From the NCBI GenBank assembly GCA_903833025.1, contig CAILDT010000700.1, positions 1 to 6,159 of the forward strand: a stretch of 6,159 bases of DNA, written 5' to 3'. Source of the stretch: an uncultured Bacteroidota bacterium (lineage in GTDB: Bacteria > Bacteroidota > Bacteroidia > 2-12-FULL-35-15). Shown piece after piece: positions 1-6,159 of this stretch. The notes below the pieces were generated by a model that worked only from the letters and a program-made list of their open reading frames with translations, made no database searches and was not told the DNA's origin. The translations under genes were made by a program, and so were the position numbers. Position 1 is the stretch's first letter. The number at the start of each line of letters is the position of its first letter.

Positions 1-4
1 CAAA

Positions 5-2071
5 TTGAAAAAAATAATCTCCTTTATTCGCCACAGTTATCCTGAAATATATAAGGGGTTACTATTTGTAATAGCTATTTCTACTATTGTTTATATTTTT
101 CCAAAGCAGGGAAAATTTCAATTCGAATTTCAGAACTTAAAAGGTAAACCTTGGTATCACGATGATTTAATCGCCCCTTTTGATTTTGCCATAAACAAGA
201 CAAAAGCAGAAATGGCGGATGAAAAAGCAGAAGTAATTAAGAACGCAAAACTTTATTTTAAGTACGATGATAAAATTTCAAACACCAAAAAAGCAACTTT
301 AGCAAAAGAATTTGAAGAAAAGTGGGATGTAAAAAAAAGCAAAGCAGTAAAAGAAAAAACACTTGCTATTGCCAACAAAATTTTTGATTCCATTTATAAA
401 AAGGGAATTATTGAACCCGTTGATGTTATTGAAAACAAATCAGTGGATTTTACTTTTTTTGTTGTAAATAATAATATTGCTGAGGAACACGGACTAAACG
501 ATTTTTATACCATTCCATCTGCTTATGCCTACGAACAAAAGGAACTGAATAAAAATTCTAACAACATAGATATAAAATTTGTTTCCTCCATTCTTGAGAA
601 TGTAATTGCCCACAGTATATTTTATGATAAAGCAACTACCGACAAAATTTTAAAACAATCTATTGATGAAATAGCTCCTTCCAGAGATATTATTTTGAAA
701 GACCAATCCATTATTTCAAAAGGAGAAATAGTTGACGCTAAAAAATATGCAATACTCGAATCATTAAAAGCAGAATATGACGGACAATCGGTAGGTGCAG
801 GTAGCTACTTGCTTATTTTATTAGGTCAGTTATTAATTGTATCCATTTGCTTAGCCGTATTAATTGCTTTTCTTGCATTTTTCAGAAAAGAAATATTTGT
901 TGATAATGCAAAAATCACATTCATACTTATTCTTATCATACTGCAAGTATTAATGTCGCGCTTAGCATTAAATTCTCAGCCATTTAGTATTTATATTTTA
1001 CCGTTTTGTATCCTCCCCATTATTATTCGTTCTTTTTTCGATACGCGAGTTGCCTTGTTTGTGCATCTTGTAACAGTTCTTGTTATTTCTTTTTTTGCCC
1101 CAAGCCGTTTCGAATTTACCTTTATTGAGTTACTGGGTGGTATGGTTGCCATATTCAGTATTGTTAATATGCGTAATCGTTCACAGATATTTATTTCGTC
1201 CATAGTTATATTTCTTACCTATTGTATTTCTTTTGTTGGTATTACCATAATTCAGGAAGGTGGAAGTGATGTAATTAAATGGCAGGATTTTGCTTGGTTT
1301 GGCGTGAGTGCCACACTTACTTTATTTTCCTATCCATTAATTTTTATTTGCGAAAAAATATTTGGATTTACTTCCGATGTTTCATTGTTGGAATTGTCCG
1401 ACACCAACGGAAAACTTTTAAGAGAGCTCGCTTCGCGAGCACCTGGTACATTCCAACATTCGTTGCAAGTCGCTAATCTTGCAGAAGAAGCCATATATAC
1501 TATTGGAGGTAATGCTTTGTTAGTACGCACAGGCGCATTATTTCACGACATAGGTAAAATGGAAATGCCAATGTACTTTATAGAAAACCAAGCAAGTGGC
1601 ATTAATCCTCACGATGAAATGAGCTTTGACGAATCAGCCGCAATTATTATCGGGCACGTAATTAAAGGAATTGAAATTGCCAAAAAACATAATTTACCAG
1701 AATCTATTATTGATTTTATCCGCACGCATCACGGTACCAGTTTAACCACTTGTTTTTATAGGTCGTTCCAAAATGCTTACCCTGGTGAACATATTGATGA
1801 AGCAAAATTTCATTATCCTGGTCCTATTCCGTTTTCTAAAGAAACCGCTGTGCTGATGATGGCTGACTCGGTAGAAGCTGCTTCACGAAGTTTAAAAAAG
1901 TATGATGTGGAGAGTATTGATAATTTGGTGGAACAAATTATTAACACTCAAATAGAACAAAACCAATTTGTGAATGCTGATATTACATTTAAAGATATTA
2001 GTTCTCTGAAAAAGATTTTTAAGAAAAAACTAATTAACGTGTATCACGTAAGGGTAGAATATCCGAGGTAG
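5..2071 (+). CDS. pgpH: 7TM-HD family phosphohydrolase, probable cyclic-di-AMP phosphodiesterase (PgpH type)
   Basis: This is a 688-residue membrane enzyme predicted to hydrolyse the second messenger c-di-AMP with a cytoplasmic HD domain. An N-terminal membrane helix (about 18-33) is followed by a large extracytoplasmic 7TM-HDED-type domain (about 43-262) ending in the conserved ISKGEIVD (237-244). Seven hydrophobic helices follow between about 267 and 449, then the HD domain (about 475-640). Visible metal ligands are H485, the HDIG motif H514-D515, H551, H575-H576 and D621, so the active site looks intact. The C-terminus (VYHVRVEYP) matches the usual end of Bacteroidota homologues. The start is a TTG four bases into the window; its MKK...YKGLLF N-terminus fits the family, but an upstream start outside the window cannot be excluded. 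No promoter is visible. It converges on the cyclase gene with a 19-base gap. The c-di-AMP role is family knowledge, not seen directly. Confidence 0.93.
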   Translation: MKKIISFIRHSYPEIYKGLLFVIAISTIVYIFPKQGKFQFEFQNLKGKPWYHDDLIAPFDFAINKTKAEMADEKAEVIKNAKLYFKYDDKISNTKKATLAKEFEEKWDVKKSKAVKEKTLAIANKIFDSIYKKGIIEPVDVIENKSVDFTFFVVNNNIAEEHGLNDFYTIPSAYAYEQKELNKNSNNIDIKFVSSILENVIAHSIFYDKATTDKILKQSIDEIAPSRDIILKDQSIISKGEIVDAKKYAILESLKAEYDGQSVGAGSYLLILLGQLLIVSICLAVLIAFLAFFRKEIFVDNAKITFILILIILQVLMSRLALNSQPFSIYILPFCILPIIIRSFFDTRVALFVHLVTVLVISFFAPSRFEFTFIELLGGMVAIFSIVNMRNRSQIFISSIVIFLTYCISFVGITIIQEGGSDVIKWQDFAWFGVSATLTLFSYPLIFICEKIFGFTSDVSLLELSDTNGKLLRELASRAPGTFQHSLQVANLAEEAIYTIGGNALLVRTGALFHDIGKMEMPMYFIENQASGINPHDEMSFDESAAIIIGHVIKGIEIAKKHNLPESIIDFIRTHHGTSLTTCFYRSFQNAYPGEHIDEAKFHYPGPIPFSKETAVLMMADSVEAASRSLKKYDVESIDNLVEQIINTQIEQNQFVNADITFKDISSLKKIFKKKLINVYHVRVEYPR

Positions 2072-2090
2072 TTGAAGATGAGTTTTATTT

Positions 2091-5000
2091 TTAATCCTCT
2101 ACAAAATACATATCAATCTCTCCTTTGTTTTTCGCTTCTATCTTCCCTCTATGCAAGCAAGCAAAGTTATTTTTTATTAATTGATACGTTGCACCACTAA
2201 CATTTATTTTGCCTGCTTCCGAATTTTGCTCCATACGCGCTGCAATATTAACGGTATCGCCCCAAATATCATAAGCGAATTTTTTTACTCCTACAATTCC
2301 TGCTACCACATTTCCAGTATTTATTCCTATTCTTATTTCAAATGGTAGTTCTCCTTTAGCTTCTTTTTCCGAGTTGGTTTGTTTTACAAATTCAATTATT
2401 TCTTTGGCAGCTTCCACAACATTAGTAGCGTGCGTTGAATTTTTTACTGGCAATCCGCCCACACACATATAAACTTCTCCATATGTTTTTATTTTCTCCA
2501 CTTCATATTTGTTTATTATTTCATCAAAAGCGCAAAAGAAATAATTTATTTCCATCACTAATTTATCAGGCGATAATTGTGCTCTTAGGGTATCAAAGTT
2601 TTCAAAGTCGCTAAACATAACACTTACCGACTCATAATTTCTTGCCGCCGACTTCCATTTTTCTTTCAACTCCGCAGCTACTTCTTCAGGCAGAATATTT
2701 AATAATAAATCTTCACTTCTTTTTTTCTCTATTGTAATTTTTTTCTTCTGATAAAACACGATGAATAAAAAAACGAGAATAATAGCAAATCCGAATGAAA
2801 AACTATAAAGTAAAATCCTTTCCCTGTTAAGTTCAGCTTCAGCAGCAGCATCTTTTTTCTGCTGTTCTGTTCTATCTACTTCTTCTTTTTTCTCCGTTTC
2901 AATTTTATTTTTTATCTCTGCTATTTTGTCCTGCGACTCTCCCGTAAAAACAGAATCTTTAAACACAACATATAATTTATAATACCTAAGAGTATTGTGA
3001 TAATCATTTAGTTTTTTATAAACTTTTGATAAATTAAAATAAATTTCTTTGATAATATCTTTTCTGTTTATTTGAAGACTTAACTCTAACGCATTCTTTA
3101 ACCATACTTCAGCTTCGTGCAAATTTCCTTTTAAGTAATATGTTTCACCAATTTGATTATATGCATCTGTTTTATCATACATCAAATTGGGTTTATCCAG
3201 ATAGGTTAATGCTTGTAAATAATTTTGCATTGCCTTATCATAATTTTTCTCGTCTTTATATATCCGTCCTATATCTATATAACAAGTTCCTGTGTTTCTG
3301 TTATTATTTAATTCAATATTTGTATTAACCGAAATCAATAAATTAGTTAATGCAGCTTCATAATTTCCTTGAAGATTATCATTCGAATTAGCTATTCCTT
3401 GCTTGTCCTTAATTTCTGTTCTTAATTTTAAAGCCGTCAAATGGTTTTTCATTGCTTCTTCCAAATTATCTTCCGACAGATAGATAGCTCCAATATTATT
3501 ATGTGCAAGTGCCAATCCTTTTTTATAACCTGTTTCTTCATATAATTTCAATGCCTCAAAATAATTTTTATTTGCTTCGCCATAGTCGGCGTGCCAATGA
3601 TAATAGACTCCTATGTTCATCAGAATATTGGCTTTTGCGTTTTTACATTTATTAATATACAACGTATCTTTTGTTGATGAATGTTCTTTCATCAATTTAT
3701 CAAAAAGTTTAAATCCTTTATTCGCATATATTTTCCCATTAACAAAATCGTGATTGTTTCTAATAAACTCAAAAGCAAGTTTATCCATAATAGTTAGCGA
3801 AGCGGCATCAGCATTTGTTTGTTTCAAAGCAACAAGCAAACTATCTGTCTTTTTATTTTCTTGAGCGAATGAATTTATAGTTGAAAATAAAAAAAGCGAC
3901 AAAACCAGACAAACAATCCCAGTTAATTTCCTTACAAAATACATCCCTACATCACCTTTATATTTCAAATTAATTTTTCCTCTTTCAACAAAACTAAATT
4001 TATCTTTTACTAATTCCTGTGTAAATTCCGAAATATTTACTTCTCCAGCTACACCGTTGTGTTCCATTCGTGATGCAATGTTTACAGTGTTACCAAAAAT
4101 ATCATAGCTAAACTTTTTTGTTCCAAAAATTCCCGCAACAAGCGGTCCTGTATTTACACCAATTCTTATTTCAAACGGAATTTCTCCTTTCGATTCTTTT
4201 TCTTTTTTTCGCACAAGTATAAAATCTTTTATTTCAATTGCAGCATTCACCACATCTTCCGGATTAGTGTTATTTTTAATTGGCAACCCTCCAGCACACA
4301 CATAAGAATCCCCAATCGTTTTTATTTTTTCTATTCCGTATGTATGAATTATTTTATCAAACTCCGTAAAACAATAATCCAGTTCAGCCACCAATTGGTC
4401 GGGAGTAAGTTGTTCTGCAATGTTCGAAAAGTTTTTGAAATCAGTAAACATCACCGTTACCATTTCGTAGGTTTTAGGTTTCGATATTCCTGTTTCTTTT
4501 AATTCCTTCGCTATTTCTTCGGGCACAATGTTTAATAACAATTCTTCGCTCCTGTGTTTTTCAATTGTTATTTTTTTCTTTTGCCTAAAAACCACAAACG
4601 AAAAAAGAAAAACAATACCCAGCCCACCCATTAAAATATATCGGATATATTTTTTCTTTTTTAAATCCTCACTTGCCTCTGCATCTTTTTTTGCCTGTTC
4701 AATTTTATCTTCTGCTTGTTTTTTCTCAAAATCATAATCCAACTGTAGCTCCACTATCTTTTCATTTTTCCCCGTTTTATTTATCGAATCTTTATAACCA
4801 TCATAAAGTACCTCATATTCGTACGCCTGTTTAAAATCTTTTTTTGCCGAATATATTCGCTCCATTTCCCAAAAACAATCTCTTTCGTGGTCGAGTGCTT
4901 TTATTTCTTTTGCCAAATCAAATCCTTCCGAAATATAATTAAGTGCATCATCCAATTTATCGAGATAAAAATAATCGCTACCTACCTGCCTGTAACAAAA

Positions 5001-5768
5001 CGAAAGCGTGTTTTTATCTCCCACCTCTTTAGCTAATTTCAATGATTTCAAATGAGTTTCCAATGATTTTGTATAATTCTTTTCCCTGCTATATACATCG
5101 CCAATGCCCGACAAACAAACAGTGTACTGCCGCACCTCATTATTCATTGCTGCTATTTCATAACTCTGCTCATAGTTTTCCAACGCGCGTTTATTATCAC
5201 CCATCCCGAAATACGAATTCCCAATATTATTAATGATATTTGCCGTTAGAGGCTTATTATATTCATCCGCCAGTGCCAATGCTTTTTCCAGGTACTCCAA
5301 CGCTTTTTTATAATTCTCCTTATTGTTGTACACTAATCCAATATAATCCTGAAAACTACAAACCATCGCCTTATCATCCATCTCCTCTGCCAGTTTCAGC
5401 CCCTTCAGAAAATAGTACAACGCCTGCTGATAATCCGAATGAAACGATTTGGTATAACCTCTACACCGATAGCTTAAACAAATTCCTTTCTTGTAATTTA
5501 TTTTTTCGGACAGCAAATACAGTTGTTCTGCATATTCTAACGCTTTACTTTCGTTACTGCTCCAATATTGTTGCGAAATATCATAAAGTAATTTTGCTTC
5601 CACCGTATCTTTAAAACTAGTAGTAGAAGATTTATTTTCAGAGCCGTATTTTTTTAATTCCGACTCAAGACTATCAATAATATGCACGTTTTGAGAAACT
5701 ACTGAATCAGTAATTAGTAAAGCGAAGAGAAAAAAGAAGAGGGGAAATGCTAAAAAACAATTTTTCAT
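2091..5768 (-). CDS. Tandem double TPR-receptor adenylate cyclase (two class III cyclase domains in one ORF)
   Basis: One uninterrupted frame encodes two receptor-cyclase modules. Residues are numbered from the upstream TTG at 5798. Module 1: signal peptide 11-36; about six TPRs (77-340); coiled coil (345-383); TM 384-404; cyclase domain 442-622. Module 2: signal-like segment 624-646; degenerate plus clear TPRs (663-948); coiled coil (955-994); TM 995-1016; cyclase domain 1053-1235. Cyclase 1 has metal Asp D453 and D497, adenine-selecting K493 and D566, and transition-state N573 and R577. Cyclase 2 has D1064, K1104, D1177, N1184 and R1188, but E1108 replaces the second metal Asp. Lys/Asp selectors predict ATP to cAMP. 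TPRs are probably periplasmic and cyclases cytoplasmic. I chose ATG 5768 because it gives a canonical signal peptide and lies just after a TAnnTTTG element; ATG 5792 and TTG 5798 are in-frame alternatives. Usual family members carry one module, so this is a fusion. Confidence 0.9.
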   Translation of the reverse strand: MKNCFLAFPLFFFLFALLITDSVVSQNVHIIDSLESELKKYGSENKSSTTSFKDTVEAKLLYDISQQYWSSNESKALEYAEQLYLLSEKINYKKGICLSYRCRGYTKSFHSDYQQALYYFLKGLKLAEEMDDKAMVCSFQDYIGLVYNNKENYKKALEYLEKALALADEYNKPLTANIINNIGNSYFGMGDNKRALENYEQSYEIAAMNNEVRQYTVCLSGIGDVYSREKNYTKSLETHLKSLKLAKEVGDKNTLSFCYRQVGSDYFYLDKLDDALNYISEGFDLAKEIKALDHERDCFWEMERIYSAKKDFKQAYEYEVLYDGYKDSINKTGKNEKIVELQLDYDFEKKQAEDKIEQAKKDAEASEDLKKKKYIRYILMGGLGIVFLFSFVVFRQKKKITIEKHRSEELLLNIVPEEIAKELKETGISKPKTYEMVTVMFTDFKNFSNIAEQLTPDQLVAELDYCFTEFDKIIHTYGIEKIKTIGDSYVCAGGLPIKNNTNPEDVVNAAIEIKDFILVRKKEKESKGEIPFEIRIGVNTGPLVAGIFGTKKFSYDIFGNTVNIASRMEHNGVAGEVNISEFTQELVKDKFSFVERGKINLKYKGDVGMYFVRKLTGIVCLVLSLFLFSTINSFAQENKKTDSLLVALKQTNADAASLTIMDKLAFEFIRNNHDFVNGKIYANKGFKLFDKLMKEHSSTKDTLYINKCKNAKANILMNIGVYYHWHADYGEANKNYFEALKLYEETGYKKGLALAHNNIGAIYLSEDNLEEAMKNHLTALKLRTEIKDKQGIANSNDNLQGNYEAALTNLLISVNTNIELNNNRNTGTCYIDIGRIYKDEKNYDKAMQNYLQALTYLDKPNLMYDKTDAYNQIGETYYLKGNLHEAEVWLKNALELSLQINRKDIIKEIYFNLSKVYKKLNDYHNTLRYYKLYVVFKDSVFTGESQDKIAEIKNKIETEKKEEVDRTEQQKKDAAAEAELNRERILLYSFSFGFAIILVFLFIVFYQKKKITIEKKRSEDLLLNILPEEVAAELKEKWKSAARNYESVSVMFSDFENFDTLRAQLSPDKLVMEINYFFCAFDEIINKYEVEKIKTYGEVYMCVGGLPVKNSTHATNVVEAAKEIIEFVKQTNSEKEAKGELPFEIRIGINTGNVVAGIVGVKKFAYDIWGDTVNIAARMEQNSEAGKINVSGATYQLIKNNFACLHRGKIEAKNKGEIDMYFVED
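2094..2753 (-). repeat. Paralogous copy 2: linker plus cyclase domain 2
   Basis: This segment encodes residues 1016-1235 and ends with MYFVED and a TAA stop. It aligns throughout with copy 1 at 3933-4586; equivalent catalytic positions are offset by 611 residues (D453 and D1064, K493 and K1104, D566 and D1177). It differs in the second metal ligand (E1108 instead of Asp) and carries GDTVN where copy 1 has GNTVN. Both of those variants keep the catalytic second Asn. Confidence 0.8.
3861..3944 (-). other. Module junction: embedded signal peptide and possible internal start
   Basis: The typical cyclase C-terminus MYFV (residues 619-622) runs straight into RKLTGIVCLVLSLFLF and then INSFAQE, which reads as a complete secretory signal: basic n-region, hydrophobic core, and an A-Q cleavage-like site near 645/646. 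M619 (ATG at 3944-3942) could itself start a free-standing second cyclase, and AGGTGAT lies a few bases upstream of it. Those bases also encode the conserved K-G-D of the cyclase tail, so they may be coincidental. Within the fused protein the segment would act as a membrane helix that carries the second TPR block across the membrane. Confidence 0.6.
3933..4586 (-). repeat. Paralogous copy 1: linker plus cyclase domain 1
   Basis: This segment encodes residues 405-622 of the double cyclase. It is a diverged direct repeat of 2094-2753, about 1.83 kb away. In the membrane-proximal linker, residues 405-433 match 1016-1044 at 23 of 29 positions, including QKKKITIEK and LLLNI. The spacing of the two metal-site positions is the same in both copies (44 residues). 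The copies are clearly diverged, so this is an old duplication or a fusion of two paralogues, not a recent tandem repeat. Confidence 0.8.
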
Positions 5769-5795
5769 TTCAATTGAAATATTTTGTTTCATCAG

Positions 5796-5803
5796 CAAAG
5801 ATA
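5796..5803 (-). promoter_or_regulatory. Possible Bacteroidota -7 element for the double cyclase gene
   Basis: Read on the minus strand this is TATCTTTG, a full match to the Bacteroidota TAnnTTTG -7 consensus. Transcription would start near 5790, leaving an A-rich leader of roughly 20 bases before ATG 5768 and excluding the two upstream start codons. No TTG-type -33 element is visible at the expected distance, so the assignment is tentative. Confidence 0.35.
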
Positions 5804-5871
5804 TTAAAACTAAATAAAGGAGGTAAAAAGGAATAGTTATTTATTTAACTCCCCTGCTCTCCTTATTAGTC

Positions 5872-5879
5872 TATATTTG
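5872..5879 (+). promoter_or_regulatory. Possible Bacteroidota -7 element for the rightward open frame
   Basis: The plus strand reads TATATTTG, a match to TAnnTTTG, 39 bases before the ATG at 5919. Transcription would begin around 5885, at the edge of the inverted repeat 5885-5904. As with the leftward element, no clear -33 TTG is present. A short AT-rich motif of this kind can occur by chance. Confidence 0.35.
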
Positions 5880-5884
5880 TCCAT

Positions 5885-5904
5885 AGTAAGAAATTCATCT
5901 TACT
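5885..5904. repeat. Short inverted repeat next to the rightward promoter element
   Basis: AGTAAG and CTTACT form a perfect 6-base inverted repeat around an 8-base centre. It sits just downstream of the TATATTTG element and before the ATG at 5919. The position suits an operator or a small leader hairpin, but the stem is short and AT-rich and no U-run follows, so a terminator is unlikely. Confidence 0.25.
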
Positions 5905-5918
5905 TTAATCCGCCGTTA

Positions 5919-6159
5919 ATGAGCATAGTAAATATTAGTTTAAGCAGGTCGAAAGTGTTTGTGGAGTTCGATATTATGGCATTGCGGTTTTCCTTAATGG
6001 TATTCGATATTACTTTTTCTGCCGGAGATATGTATATGGGCATTATTGCCGAAAAGGGATTTTTGGGCAAAAGTATCTCTCTAAAGCACAAAGTAGAAAT
6101 GATTATTGGCTACTTAAGGAACCATCCAGAAATAACCCATCTAACTGTCGAAAATATGG
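5919..6159 (+). CDS. 5' part of an unrecognised open reading frame (runs off the window)
   Basis: From the ATG at 5919 the plus strand stays open for 80 codons to the window edge. The same frame is open upstream as far as a TAA at 5811, giving about 115 codons without a stop. The product begins MSIVNISLSRSKV, contains FDI twice twelve residues apart, and continues with GFLGKSISLKHKVEM and YLRNHPEITHL. I see no signal peptide, clear membrane helix or known motif, and I do not recognise the family. It is transcribed away from the double cyclase and has a possible TAnnTTTG element upstream. A 63-codon minus-strand frame (5900-6091, TTG start) overlaps it; I prefer the plus frame because it is longer, unbounded at the right, has an ATG and follows a promoter-like element. 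It could be a spurious or decayed frame. Confidence 0.4.
   Translation, partial: MSIVNISLSRSKVFVEFDIMALRFSLMVFDITFSAGDMYMGIIAEKGFLGKSISLKHKVEMIIGYLRNHPEITHLTVENM

Noticed and set aside
2060..2105. Possible bidirectional terminator between the convergent genes
   Set aside because: GAGG and CCTC could pair, but only over four bases around a long AT-rich loop. No stable GC stem with a T-run is present on either strand.
3927..3929. The fusion being purely a one-base sequencing error
   Set aside because: Deleting an A restores a stop but removes the only plausible in-frame ATG and signal start for the second module, so a simple error does not give two well-formed genes. It is not excluded, only less likely.
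5240..5614. 124-codon plus-strand frame inside the first TPR block
   Set aside because: It lies antisense to clear TPR coding sequence, is rich in Pro, Tyr and Ser from complementary codons, and has no family resemblance. It is a shadow frame.
3942..5768. Treating the long minus-strand frame as two separate genes
   Set aside because: No stop codon separates the modules and the frame is continuous through the junction. I annotate one gene and record the possible internal start and processing as findings.
5816..5824. AAAGGAGGT on the plus strand, a near-perfect Shine-Dalgarno sequence
   Set aside because: No ATG, GTG or TTG start follows at a usable distance and the next in-frame signals are stops, so it is probably chance. 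Bacteroidota also rarely rely on this motif.
5900..6091. 63-codon minus-strand frame overlapping the rightward open frame
   Set aside because: It begins with TTG, is bounded by a stop at 6110-6112, shows no recognisable motif and lies opposite a longer open plus-strand frame. It remains a weak alternative.

Overview
The window is AT-rich and looks like chromosomal DNA from a member of the Bacteroidota. Evidence for this is a PgpH-type 7TM-HD phosphohydrolase with the sequence style of that phylum, TPR-receptor adenylate cyclases of a type common there, start regions without Shine-Dalgarno sequences, and TAnnTTTG (-7 type) promoter elements. This assignment is inferred from style, not from a marker gene.

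Layout. (1) 5-2071, plus strand: a complete or nearly complete cyclic-di-AMP phosphodiesterase of the PgpH family, with all expected HD-domain metal ligands. (2) 2072-2090: a 19-base convergent gap with no convincing terminator. (3) 2091-5768, minus strand: one very long open frame that holds two complete receptor-cyclase modules in series. Each module has a signal-like hydrophobic segment, TPRs, a coiled coil, a transmembrane helix and a class III adenylate cyclase domain. The second module's signal peptide is fused in frame to the last residues of the first cyclase. (4) 5769-5918: a divergent intergenic region with a TAnnTTTG element facing each way and a short inverted repeat. (5) 5919-6159, plus strand: the start of an open frame that runs off the window; I do not recognise its family.

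How the parts relate. Both recognised genes handle nucleotide second messengers at the membrane: one is predicted to degrade c-di-AMP, the other to make cAMP. They converge and so are not co-transcribed; any functional link is speculative.

The most interesting feature is the double cyclase. Its predicted layout (membrane, cyclase 1, membrane, cyclase 2) resembles the layout of animal transmembrane adenylyl cyclases. The two cyclase domains are also asymmetric: the first keeps both metal aspartates, while the second has Glu in place of the second one but keeps its ATP-recognition residues. The first domain also keeps its own ATP-recognition residues, so the resemblance to the animal enzymes is partial.
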